From assembly GCF_000720765.1 (NCBI RefSeq), contig NZ_JODC01000034.1, positions 1 to 48,298 of the forward strand: DNA of 48,298 nt, given 5' to 3'. The DNA comes from Streptomyces sp. NRRL S-646. Lineage in GTDB: Bacteria; Actinomycetota; Actinomycetes; Streptomycetales; Streptomycetaceae. The notes under the pieces were generated by a model. That model was not told the DNA's origin and searched no databases. It worked only from the letters and a program-made list of their open reading frames with translations. A program made the translations under genes and the position numbers. Below are positions 1-10,644 of this stretch, piece after piece (positions within the stretch are counted from its first letter, which is position 1; every line of letters begins with the position of its first letter).

Positions 1-2
1 TG

Positions 3-98
3 CTCTCGCTGGAGGGCGACCGGATCTCCGCCATCACCCGCTTCGGTGACAACGGCCTCTTCCCCATGTTCGGACTGCCCCGAACGCTCCGGGACTAG
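3..98 (+). CDS. RNA polymerase sigma-70 family factor, C-terminal end (partial)
   Basis: Only the last 31 residues are in the window; the gene starts before base 1. The reading frame beginning at base 3 runs to a TAG at 96-98 and contains LEGDRISAITRF and FGLPRTLRD. That tail is typical of the large actinobacterial ECF sigma factors that carry a SnoaL-like C-terminal domain after sigma regions 2 and 4. The role would be promoter recognition with core RNA polymerase, with the SnoaL-like domain thought to modulate activity. The sigma domains themselves are not visible here, so the assignment rests on the tail alone. Confidence 0.72.
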   Translation, partial: LSLEGDRISAITRFGDNGLFPMFGLPRTLRD

Positions 99-626
99 GC
101 CTGTTCGGCCAGCCGGTCCGGCGGGCGCCAGCGAGCCGATCACGTGCTGTCGTGCCGTTTCTGCACCGCGAACGCGAACCCCAATTCGAGCCACCTCAGG
201 CGCCGGTCTACCGGCGACGGGACAACGACCGGTCGGACCGCCGCGTCCGGCACTGCGCCCGCGTAGTCGCGTGGCCTCCGTCCCCTCCGCCTCGACGTGC
301 TCCTCGGCGGGGCGGGGATTCCGGGCAGATCAGGCTGGCCAGGACACTGACAGGGCTCCTTGAGAACGGATCTGCCCACAATTCCGGATGCCGTCGGTGA
401 TCTCATCGACACGTGTCTCCACTGGACGTCCTCCGGCGTAGCGGTCGCCTCATCCGCACGCTACGTAGCCGCGCAGCCGCGGGCCACCGCGCATACGCCG
501 GGGTGCGGCTGTCAGGGCTCCGGCACTCCCGATCAGGTACGACGGCTTGTCGCGCGTCTCCCAGTCTGATTGGGTACGGCGCGCCGGATACGCGAGGGGC
601 GCGGTCGGCGGGAGGGAACGGGCAGC
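99..626. other. Intergenic stretch with no gene recognised
   Basis: Several short open frames exist on both strands, but all are arginine/proline-rich, overlap one another and lack a convincing ribosome site or family motif. They look like chance frames in high-GC DNA. The last 20 bases (from 611) hold the GGAGG ribosome site of the next gene. I see no clear promoter or terminator. Confidence 0.5.
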
Positions 627-1457
627 GTGCAGCCTACGGCGCAGCAGGACATCCAGGGGCCACTGCCCCAAGGGCTCGCAGGAGCGATACGGCAGACCGC
701 CGCTGACATCGCCAAGCTGTTGAAAGACGCCTCCGACACGACCGTTCCCGTACCGGATTCGCAGTGGACGGTCGGTGAGGCCGCCGCCCATCTGGCACTG
801 GCCAACGAGCTGATGGCCGACCTCGCATCCGGACAGGCACGCCCCTACGGCGACGGCACGCCGCAGAGTCTGGCCGCCGCCAACGCACAGTCCCTCACCG
901 TGTTCGCAGAGCGCCGGGCACAACCGCTGGCATCGATGATCGCCGAGCAGGCCGCCGCGTTCCTCGACGCCGCGGATCGAGCCGCGAGCGACGAGAGCGC
1001 CCCCGCACTCGTCACGCCGCTGGGTCCCATGGACCGGCACGTTCTCGCGTCCTACCTGCTCACACACATGCTGGGCCACGGCTACGACCTCGCTCGCGCC
1101 CTGAACCGCCCGCACATGATCGACCGCGACCGTGTCGGTCTGTGCATGCCGTTCATGCTCTCGGTCATGCCCCGCGTCGTCGACACGGCGGCCATCGCCG
1201 GCCTGACCGTCCGTTACGCCATCCGCCTCCGGAGCGGCCCGGCGTTCGGCGTCAGCCTGGGCGACGGCGCCGTGCACGTGACCCCGGCGCCTCCAAGACG
1301 TCCCGACTGCACCATCCTGATCGAGCCCGTGGCCTTCCTCCTCATCGCGCTGGGCCGCCGCAACCCGTGGCGGGCCATCGGGCGGGGACAGGTCGTTGCC
1401 TGGGGACGCAAACCCTGGCTCGCGCCCCGCTTCCCGACGCTGTTCACCGCGCCCTGA
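627..1457 (+). CDS. Maleylpyruvate isomerase N-terminal/SCP2-domain protein
   Basis: The product is a 276-aa soluble protein. The first half resembles the DinB-like mycothiol-dependent maleylpyruvate isomerase (MDMPI) N-terminal helical bundle, including WTVGEAAAHLALANELMAD near residue 50 and a histidine-containing HMLGHGYDLARAL segment near residue 155. The last ~90 residues look like an SCP2 sterol-carrier-type fold. Family members bind a divalent metal and use or handle mycothiol, but many are uncharacterised. The GTG at 627 is chosen because GGAGG sits at 611-615; a TTG at 570 in the same frame has no ribosome site. It stands alone, followed by an MBL-fold hydrolase on the same strand after 145 bases. 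The substrate is unknown. Confidence 0.7.
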   Translation: MQPTAQQDIQGPLPQGLAGAIRQTAADIAKLLKDASDTTVPVPDSQWTVGEAAAHLALANELMADLASGQARPYGDGTPQSLAAANAQSLTVFAERRAQPLASMIAEQAAAFLDAADRAASDESAPALVTPLGPMDRHVLASYLLTHMLGHGYDLARALNRPHMIDRDRVGLCMPFMLSVMPRVVDTAAIAGLTVRYAIRLRSGPAFGVSLGDGAVHVTPAPPRRPDCTILIEPVAFLLIALGRRNPWRAIGRGQVVAWGRKPWLAPRFPTLFTAP

Positions 1458-1602
1458 TCCGCCACCGGGCAGCTGCTCGCTCGTACACCTCGTACACAAT
1501 GTCCGGTGATAGCGTCCCTGCTGGAGCCGTAAGCCGCGTGTCTTCCCGGACGAGCTGTGCGACGTACCCGGCCCGCCAAGACGACGCACTTCGGGAGGCA
1601 TC

Positions 1603-2475
1603 GTGTCCGGTACGGGCGAACCAGATGTCCGGAAGTTCAGCGCAAAGCCCCTGGGCGTCGACTGGATTCACGGGTCACCGTCGGCCAAGCACAACACCGA
1701 CCCCGATCTTCAAGTGCACTGGTCCGACGAGCACACTGTGTTGCTCAGACAGAACAAGGCCATCAACTACGAGGCCCCGTTCCTGTACCTACTGTTCGGC
1801 AATCGCCAGGCGGTCCTGATCGACACGGGTGCCACGGCGTCACCCGAATTCTTTCCGGTGCGCCGGACTGTCGATGACCTTGTCGAGACGTGGCTGGCGC
1901 ACAACCCCCGCGACTCCTATGGCCTTCTCGTACTCCACACGCACTCGCACGGCGATCACGTCGCGGGAGACAGCCAGTTCCTCGACCGACCGGACACGAT
2001 CGTGGTCGGTGCCGATCGGGATGCGTCCTGGACGTACTTCGGGTTCGCCGACGCCCCGGAGGCGGTACGGCCCCTCGACCTCGGCGGGCGGGTGCTGGAA
2101 GCTCTCGCGACCCCAGGCCATGACGCCGCAGCCATCACCTTCTACGACCCGTGGACCGGATTCCTGCTGACCGGAGACACCGTCTACCGCGGACGGCTGT
2201 ACATCGAGGACTGGCCGGCCTTCTCACGGACCATCGACCGGCTGATCGCATTCGCCGACCGCCGTGCCGTCACCCACGTACTGGGCTGCCACATCGAGAT
2301 GACCCGCGAGCCCGGCGTCGACTACCCGATCCGCACCACGTACCAGCCGGACGAACCCCCGCTCGAGATGACCCCGGCCCACCTGCACGCCGTGCGGGCG
2401 GCCCTGGACGAAGTCGGGCCTGAACCCGCTCGACGCGCGTTCGCCGACTTCATTCTCTGGCCCACAGCAACTTGA
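1603..2475 (+). CDS. MBL-fold metallo-hydrolase
   Basis: This 290-aa protein has the metallo-beta-lactamase-fold signature HTHSHGDH at about residues 111-118. Downstream are the usual metal ligands: a histidine in ATPGHD near 170, an aspartate in LLTGDTVY near 190, and a histidine in LGCHIEM near 226. It should bind two zinc or iron ions and hydrolyse an ester, thioester or lactone-like substrate in the cytoplasm; the substrate cannot be read from sequence. The GTG start at 1603 has GGGAGG at 1593-1598. It lies 145 bases after the MDMPI-like gene and before an SRPBCC gene on the same strand, so a loose three-gene unit is possible. Confidence 0.85.
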   Translation: MSGTGEPDVRKFSAKPLGVDWIHGSPSAKHNTDPDLQVHWSDEHTVLLRQNKAINYEAPFLYLLFGNRQAVLIDTGATASPEFFPVRRTVDDLVETWLAHNPRDSYGLLVLHTHSHGDHVAGDSQFLDRPDTIVVGADRDASWTYFGFADAPEAVRPLDLGGRVLEALATPGHDAAAITFYDPWTGFLLTGDTVYRGRLYIEDWPAFSRTIDRLIAFADRRAVTHVLGCHIEMTREPGVDYPIRTTYQPDEPPLEMTPAHLHAVRAALDEVGPEPARRAFADFILWPTAT

Positions 2476-2640
2476 ACAGTTCCCCCCTCGTCAGTGCCTC
2501 GGCACAGGTCCCCGATCTCCGTGTCGGCGTCCTGGCGCCCATGACGAGCGGTGGGCGGAGCCGCGGCGATACGCTGATGGTGCTCGGCAAACCAGCGTGC
2601 GCTCAGCCGCAACTCCAGCGACCGCAGCACAGGAGGAATC

Positions 2641-3087
2641 GTGGCCGGTCAGTTTGAGGCGACAGCCGAGATCAACCGTCCCATCGAGGAAGTCTTCGCC
2701 TTTCTCTCCGACGGCACGAATGACCCCAAGTTCAGCCCGAGGGTCCAGGCGATCACGAAGACTCCGGAGGGACCGACAGCAGTCGGCACGGTCTTTACGA
2801 GCACGGTCAAGGACGCCGGCATGAAGACGGGCCGGAAGTTCCGGATCACCGAATTCGAGGCCCCTCACCGAATTCGCTGGGCAGAAACCTCGAAAAACAT
2901 CGTGACGGCCGACGAAGGCGGCTACGACCTGGAGTCCACCGGTCCGGGCACCACCAAGGTGAGGATCTTCAACGTCCTCGAAGGTCACGGCATCGGAAAG
3001 CTGCTGGTGGGCTTCGCACTGGGCGCCGCGCGCAAGGACGCGCCCGCGTTCGGGCAGCGCATCAAAGCGGCGGTGGAGGCGTCCTGA
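2641..3087 (+). CDS. SRPBCC family protein
   Basis: This 148-aa protein begins with the beta strand and helix typical of START/Bet v1-like (polyketide cyclase/AHSA1-type) folds: an EINRPIEEVFAFLSDG segment near residue 10, then F-RITEFEAPHRIRW near residue 70. Such proteins form a helix-grip cavity that binds hydrophobic ligands; catalytic function is variable and cannot be assigned. The GTG start at 2641 is well supported by AGGAGG at 2631-2636. No transmembrane segment is visible. It is the last gene of the co-directional group beginning at 627. Confidence 0.82.
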   Translation: MAGQFEATAEINRPIEEVFAFLSDGTNDPKFSPRVQAITKTPEGPTAVGTVFTSTVKDAGMKTGRKFRITEFEAPHRIRWAETSKNIVTADEGGYDLESTGPGTTKVRIFNVLEGHGIGKLLVGFALGAARKDAPAFGQRIKAAVEAS

Positions 3088-3253
3088 GGGGTGCCGAAGT
3101 CCCGGTGCCTGCGGTGCAGATGCGGTACGGGTGTGACGGCGACCAGCGTGGATGGGGGCCGGGCGCGGACCGCCGGCGACGGCTGCACGTCGACGCCCCG
3201 CGCCCGGCACCGCATGACTCAGCCCCCGCTCTTGCGCGAACTCGGCTATCGAC

Positions 3254-3700
3254 ATGCCCGGCGCCGGTGTCAGCGCCGTGGCTCTCGACACCACCGGAAA
3301 CCAGCTCCTGATCGGGACGGGCGGAGGCTCTGTCCACTCCGCCGCCCCGCGTGCCGGAGCCCGGCCGGCCCTTCTCCACTGGACGGGCTGTGCCCCGCGT
3401 GTTGACGCCATCGCCACCGCACCCGGCCCCTGGATCGTGCCCGTCGGGGACGGTACCGGTCCGGTCGGCTGCACTCAGGTCGCCCGCCCCAAGGATGGCG
3501 GCGGTCTGCGGTGGGACAGCCTCATCGACGCTCCGCCCGACTCGGTCCTGGCTCTCGCCGCGACGTTCGACCCGTCCGGCAAGGCGTTCGCCATCGGTTT
3601 CAGCGACGGTTCGGTGGTCCTCCACCCGAGCGCCAACTTCGCTCAGGGGTGCCCGCCGGAAGTCGGTGCAGCCGAAGCCGGCGGGCCCGGGGGACGACAC
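3254..3700 (+). pseudogene. Orphan beta-propeller (WD40-like) fragment
   Basis: A frame from about 3254 encodes two propeller-like units: GVSAVALDTTGNQLLIGTGG, then LALAATFDPSGKAFAIGFSD followed by GSVVLHP. These resemble blades of WD40 domains found at the C-termini of actinobacterial STAND proteins. No complete domain precedes it, and it has no clear ribosome site. The similarity ends near 3660-3700, where the frame runs into the antisense of the downstream phosphatase gene. I read it as the remnant of a larger repeat protein, but it could be a short unknown gene. Confidence 0.4.
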
Positions 3701-3716
3701 CCCGCAGCTCCTCTCG

Positions 3717-4847
3717 TCATGGCCCCCGAGAGCACTTCAGCGCGAGGGCGGCGATGTCGTCGTCGAGCCTTCCGCCGCTGTGCTGCAGCAGATCTCTGTG
3801 CAGCCGGTCGAGCAGCTCGCGGGGCTGCTCCAGGCCCTGCCGCCGCATCCAGTCGGACAGCGGGAAGAACTGGCCCGTGTGGTCCCGGGTCTCCGATACG
3901 CCGTCCGTGTACAGCAGCAACTGGTCACCCGGGGCGATGGCGACGATGTCGACCCAGTAGCGGTCACCGATCAGCTCGGCGAGGTTGAGGGGCGGCGAGG
4001 GGATGGCGGGCTCGAGGACCCGGACCTGCCCACGGTGCGCGATCAGCGGTGGGGGGTGCCCGCAGTTGAGCAGTCGCATGTGGCCGCCGCCGTACGGGAT
4101 CTCGGCGAGGAGAGCGGTGGCGAAGTGCTCCGACTGGTCCTGGACGGGAAACGCGGCGCTGTGGCGCGTGATGGTGGTCTCCAGCCGGTGGATGATGCCC
4201 TGCAGGTCGGGCTCGTCGTAGGCGGCCTCCCTGAAGCAGCTGATCACCGCCGAGGCCGCCCCCACCGCGGCCATGCCCTTGCCGCGTACGTCGCCTATGA
4301 GCAGCCGGACCCCGTGTGGTGTACCGATCGCCTCATAGAAGTCGCCGCCGATCCGGGCCTGCTCCTGGGCCGCCAGATACAGCGACTCGATCTCCACGTC
4401 CTCGATGCGGCGCGGCAGCGGGCGCAGCAGCACCTTCTGGACCGCGTCGGCGACGAGCCGGACCTGGAAGAGTATTTCCTCTCGCTGAAGCCGGACATGG
4501 CTCGCGTACGCGGCCGCCAAAGTGACCGCGATGATCGCGGCCGACGTGTACTGCGTCCCCAGATCGGTGTAGAAGAAGCTGAGAACGATCATGGTCAGCA
4601 GGCAGAACGCCCCCAACAGGATCGTGGGGAGCACGGGCCACATCGCGGCAGCAAGGGCGGGTGCGGCGGGCAGAAGGCGGCTGACGGCGATTTCCCTGGG
4701 TGTGGAGAACGCCAGGCCGGCGATGAGGACGGTCAGGATCACGGGTGACAGCCGGGCAGCTTCCCATCGGCCGCCGTAGGCAGGACGACGGCGCCACAGC
4801 CGCCCAAGCATGATCACAAAATGCATCATATCGACCTGATCGGACAT
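3717..4847 (-). CDS. PP2C-type SpoIIE phosphatase, membrane-anchored
   Basis: The product is about 376 aa. The N-terminus has two to three hydrophobic helices (residues ~30-110, for example LSPVILTVLIAGLAF and LLGAFCLLTMIVLSFF). A SpoIIE-type PP2C phosphatase domain follows, with GGDFYE, the metal-site motif IGDVRGKGM, NCGHPPPL, LLLYTDGVSE and a C-terminal DDDIAALAL. Such enzymes dephosphorylate anti-sigma-factor antagonists and so release alternative sigma factors; the partner is not encoded next to it. The start is uncertain: ATG 4847 is used, ATG 4829 is possible, and upstream in-frame sequence is not protein-like. It is divergent from a second SpoIIE gene at 5013, with 165 bases between them. 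Confidence 0.85.
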   Translation of the reverse strand: MSDQVDMMHFVIMLGRLWRRRPAYGGRWEAARLSPVILTVLIAGLAFSTPREIAVSRLLPAAPALAAAMWPVLPTILLGAFCLLTMIVLSFFYTDLGTQYTSAAIIAVTLAAAYASHVRLQREEILFQVRLVADAVQKVLLRPLPRRIEDVEIESLYLAAQEQARIGGDFYEAIGTPHGVRLLIGDVRGKGMAAVGAASAVISCFREAAYDEPDLQGIIHRLETTITRHSAAFPVQDQSEHFATALLAEIPYGGGHMRLLNCGHPPPLIAHRGQVRVLEPAIPSPPLNLAELIGDRYWVDIVAIAPGDQLLLYTDGVSETRDHTGQFFPLSDWMRRQGLEQPRELLDRLHRDLLQHSGGRLDDDIAALALKCSRGP

Positions 4848-5012
4848 CCTGCGCGGGGACGTCACGCACCACACGTGAGCGATCGGGGCGGCCTGCCCCG
4901 CCCGGAGGACCGGCCCAGGCCGCGCATGACCGCACAGACACCCGAACCCAGCCGAGCAAGGGCAGGGCGGGCAGGCCTGGCCACTTGGGATCACCGGTGT
5001 TAGAAAGGTCGC
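4848..5012. promoter_or_regulatory. Shared divergent promoter region of two SpoIIE phosphatase genes
   Basis: The 165 bases separate two divergently transcribed phosphatase genes, so promoters for both must lie here or just inside the coding ends. GAAAGG at 5003-5008 is the ribosome site of the rightward gene. I could not pick convincing -35/-10 pairs. The call rests on gene arrangement only. Confidence 0.45.
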
Positions 5013-7733
5013 ATGGCGAGTCGTTTCGCCCGTTTTCGGCGCCCCTCTGCAAAGGGGCTGATCAGCAAGGGCACGCGAAGCGTGGCCGGACAGGTGCTGG
5101 TATTCCAGGTGGCCCTGGTGGTGCTGCTCGTAATCGCCGGCGTCTTTGCCCTTGTCCTGCAGTCGGAGCGGGACACCAGCGCCGAGGCCAAGCGCCGCTC
5201 CACGGCCGTCGCGCAGACGTTCGCGCACTCACCAGGCATCCTGGCGGCACTGCGGGCCCCGGAGCCGAGCAAAATTCTCCAGCCGCGCACCGAGGCGGCG
5301 CGCCGGGCCGCCGGCGTCGACTTCATCGTGGTCATGGACACCAAGGGCATCCGGTACACGCACCCCTTGCCGGACCGGATCGGAAAGCGGTTCGTGGGCA
5401 AGATCGGGCCGTCGCTGGCGGGGAAGGTCTACGTGGAGAGCGTCAAGGGCCCGCTGGGTCGCGAGGTGCAGGCCACGGTCCCGATCAAGAACGCCGCCAA
5501 CAACGTGGTCGCCCTCGTCTCGGCCGGGATGAAGGTCAAGAACGTCGAAAGTCAGGTGGCCCGCCAGCTACCGATCATCCTGGGGGCAGGGGCCGGGGCG
5601 CTCGCGTTGTCCATCGGTGTGACGGTCCTGGTGGGCCGACGGCTGCGGCGGCAGACACACAGCCTGGCCCCGGACGAGATGACCTTGATGTACGAGCACC
5701 ACGACACGGTGCTCCACTCCGTCAAGGAAGGGGTGCTGATCGTGGCTGCCGACGGGCGGCTGATGCTGGCGAACGACGAAGCCAGACGACTGCTGGAGCT
5801 GCCCCCGGACGTCGAGGGACGGCTTGTCTCGGATCTGCCGGGCCTCGATCCCGATACGAAGGCGCTTCTCGCCTCCGGACACGAGGCCACTGACGAGGTG
5901 CACCTCGCCGGAGATCGGCTGCTCGCGGTCAACCAGCGGTCCACGGATCGCGAGGGCGGCGCCAAAGGGACGGTGGTGACGCTGCGCGACACCACCGAAC
6001 TGCAGGCGGTGACCGGCAGGGCAGATGTGGCGCGGGAACGGCTCAGGCTGCTGTACGACGCCGGACTCCACATCGGTACCACGCTGGACGTGCTGCGCAC
6101 CGCCGACGAGTTGGCGCGCGTCCCCATTCCCCGCTTCGCGGACTTCGTCACTGTGGACCTGGCCGACGCCGTCCTGCACGGCGAGGAGCCGGCGCTCACG
6201 GCGAAGGACATGCGACGCGCTGCCGTGCGCGGCATCCGGGACGACCATCCGCTCTCCGAAGAGGGGCGGCTTTTCGACTACCTTCCCTCCACGCCCCAGG
6301 CGCGCGGTTACGGCAGCGGACGCTCCCAGCTGGTGAGCGATCTGCCGACGGCCACGGGCTGGCGCGTGCAGGACCCGGGGCGCGCCGAGTCGATCATCGA
6401 CTACGGCATCCATTCCCTCATCAGCGCCCCCATTCAGGCCAGCGGCGTCGTGCTGGGCATGGCCAACTTCTGGCGCGCGCGACCACGTCAGCCCTTCGAC
6501 GAGGAGGACCTGTCGCTGGCGGAGGAACTGGTGGCCCGTGCCGCGATAAGCATCGACAACGCCCGCCGCTACACCCGTGAGCACGCCCTGGCAGTCACCC
6601 TTCAGCGCAGCCTGCTGCCCCAGGCCGTGCCCGAGCAGAACGCCGTCGACATCGCCTACCGCTACCTCCCCGCCCAGTCGGGCGTGGGCGGGGACTGGTT
6701 CGACGTCATTCCCCTGCCGGGGAGCCGGGTGGCACTGGCCGTGGGCGATGTGGTCGGCCACGGCCTCCACGCCGCCGCCACGATGGGTCGACTGCGGACC
6801 GCGGTGCACAACTTCTCCGCCCTCGATCTGCCGCCCGACGAGCTGCTCAGCCATCTGGACGACCTGGTCGGCCGCATCGACCAGAACGAGGCGGCCGAGA
6901 GTGCCGCAGGCCTCGTGGGCGCCACCTGCCTGTATGGGATCTACGACCCCGTGACGCGCAGCTACGTCACGGCGCGTGCGGGGCATCCGGCGCCCGCACT
7001 GGTCCGGCCCGACGGAACCGTCACCTTCCCGGACGTGCCGGCCGGCCCGCCCCTCGGCCTCGGCGGCATGCCGTTCCAGACCGCGGAGCTGTGCCTCGCG
7101 GAGGGAACCCAGCTCGTCCTGTACACCGACGGCCTCATCGAGGACCGCAGGCGCGACCTGGATCTGGGGATGGAACTGCTGCGCGATGCGCTGACGGGCC
7201 ACCCCGGACGGCCGCCCGAGGAGACCTGCCAGGACGTGCTGGACAGCTTGCTCCCCGAGCGCCCCAAGGACGACGTCGCCCTGCTAGTCGCCCGCACACG
7301 GGAACTGCCGCCCGACCGGATCGCCGACTGGGATGTACCGCCGGACCCGGCGGCGGTCGCGGGGATGCGCGACGCCGTGTCCGAGAAGCTCGAAGCCTGG
7401 GGCCTGTCAGAACTCGGCTTCACCACGGAGCTCGTCCTGAGTGAGCTCATCACCAACGCCATCCGCTATGGCGCCGAGCCGTTTCACGTACGGCTGATCC
7501 GCGACCGTACGCTGATCTGCGAGGTGTCCGACGGCAGCAGCACCTCACCGCATCTGCGGTACGCCGCGACCACGGACGAGGGCGGCCGGGGCCTGTTCCT
7601 GGTGTCGCAGATGGCTGAGCGCTGGGGCACCCGGTACACCCCGCAGGGCAAGGTGATCTGGGCCGAACAGGCCCTGCCCAAGGCCGTCCAGCAGCCCGTC
7701 CCGGCACCGGCCCGACGTGGCGACGCCCCCTGA
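5013..7733 (+). CDS. Multidomain sensor phosphatase: sensor, PAS, GAF, SpoIIE PP2C, HATPase
   Basis: This 906-aa membrane protein reads as one transmembrane helix (~25-48), an extracytoplasmic sCache/CitA-like sensor (~50-180), a second helix (~185-207), a PAS domain (~220-330) and a GAF domain (~345-515). It ends with a SpoIIE-type PP2C domain (~535-745; GVGGDWFDV, VGDVVGHG, LVLYTDGLIED, KDDVALLV) and a GHKL/RsbW-like ATPase (~760-885; ELVLSELITNAIRYG, then GGRGLFLV). It should sense an external ligand or redox cue and control a sigma factor through both an antagonist phosphatase and an anti-sigma-like kinase module. The ATG at 5013 has GAAAGG at 5003-5008. It is divergent from the phosphatase gene at 3717-4847. 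Confidence 0.92.
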   Translation: MASRFARFRRPSAKGLISKGTRSVAGQVLVFQVALVVLLVIAGVFALVLQSERDTSAEAKRRSTAVAQTFAHSPGILAALRAPEPSKILQPRTEAARRAAGVDFIVVMDTKGIRYTHPLPDRIGKRFVGKIGPSLAGKVYVESVKGPLGREVQATVPIKNAANNVVALVSAGMKVKNVESQVARQLPIILGAGAGALALSIGVTVLVGRRLRRQTHSLAPDEMTLMYEHHDTVLHSVKEGVLIVAADGRLMLANDEARRLLELPPDVEGRLVSDLPGLDPDTKALLASGHEATDEVHLAGDRLLAVNQRSTDREGGAKGTVVTLRDTTELQAVTGRADVARERLRLLYDAGLHIGTTLDVLRTADELARVPIPRFADFVTVDLADAVLHGEEPALTAKDMRRAAVRGIRDDHPLSEEGRLFDYLPSTPQARGYGSGRSQLVSDLPTATGWRVQDPGRAESIIDYGIHSLISAPIQASGVVLGMANFWRARPRQPFDEEDLSLAEELVARAAISIDNARRYTREHALAVTLQRSLLPQAVPEQNAVDIAYRYLPAQSGVGGDWFDVIPLPGSRVALAVGDVVGHGLHAAATMGRLRTAVHNFSALDLPPDELLSHLDDLVGRIDQNEAAESAAGLVGATCLYGIYDPVTRSYVTARAGHPAPALVRPDGTVTFPDVPAGPPLGLGGMPFQTAELCLAEGTQLVLYTDGLIEDRRRDLDLGMELLRDALTGHPGRPPEETCQDVLDSLLPERPKDDVALLVARTRELPPDRIADWDVPPDPAAVAGMRDAVSEKLEAWGLSELGFTTELVLSELITNAIRYGAEPFHVRLIRDRTLICEVSDGSSTSPHLRYAATTDEGGRGLFLVSQMAERWGTRYTPQGKVIWAEQALPKAVQQPVPAPARRGDAP

Positions 7734-7781
7734 CGAGGAGGCGGCCGGCCCGGGAGCCCCGACGTGAGGGCGCCGGCGTGA

Positions 7782-10199
<2,418 letters not shown>

Positions 10200-10261
10200 T
10201 CCGATGTCCCGGTCGGGGCGATGACGCGGAGAGCACAGAGCCCCCGCGACGCTCCCACGGT

Positions 10262-10295
10262 GGGCACGCGCACTCCAGCAACAGAACGCGTGCCC
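10262..10295. terminator. Hairpin downstream of katG
   Basis: GGGCACGCG at 10262-10270 pairs perfectly with CGCGTGCCC at 10287-10295 across a 16-base loop. It lies 63 bases after the katG stop and lacks a U-run, as is common for actinobacterial terminators. It may also serve the gene arriving on the opposite strand. Confidence 0.55.
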
Positions 10296-10427
10296 GCCGC
10301 CCCGGGGCGTCACTCGGTACGCGGTATCCGGACTGTTCCTTGAGGCTGCCTGGTCAGTTCTCCTCGTCCTCACGGTGTTACTCCCGCCGCCGCTCGGCCA
10401 GCTGGAGGTCGGCGACGCGGGCGGCGT

Positions 10428-10640
10428 TCACGCATTCGACCAGGCGGAGCAGGGCACCGGTACGGGCGGTGTGCCGTCCGGTACGCGCTCGCCGTCGGAG
10501 ACGGACTCCGGGTGCTCGACTACGTGTTCGAGGTCGTCGGCGCAGAGATGTGTGCGGTTCAACGGGTCGCGCAGCCAGGCGTAGCGCTGGCTCTTGGGGG
10601 AGGCCGGGGTGGAGTCATCGCCTGGAAGTGTGGTGACCAT
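10428..10640 (-). CDS. Small hypothetical protein (70 aa), coupled to the upstream membrane protein
   Basis: This frame starts with ATG 10640, four bases after the stop of the 10645-12537 gene, and GGAG lies within the end of that gene. The product is acidic and soluble-looking, with a YAWLRDPLNRTHLCADDLEHV segment spread over residues ~19-39, and has no motif I recognise. The tight spacing suggests translational coupling. The C-terminal 20 residues are proline-rich and less convincing, so the true end or reading frame could differ. Confidence 0.45.
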   Translation of the reverse strand: MVTTLPGDDSTPASPKSQRYAWLRDPLNRTHLCADDLEHVVEHPESVSDGERVPDGTPPVPVPCSAWSNA

Positions 10641-10644
10641 CGAT

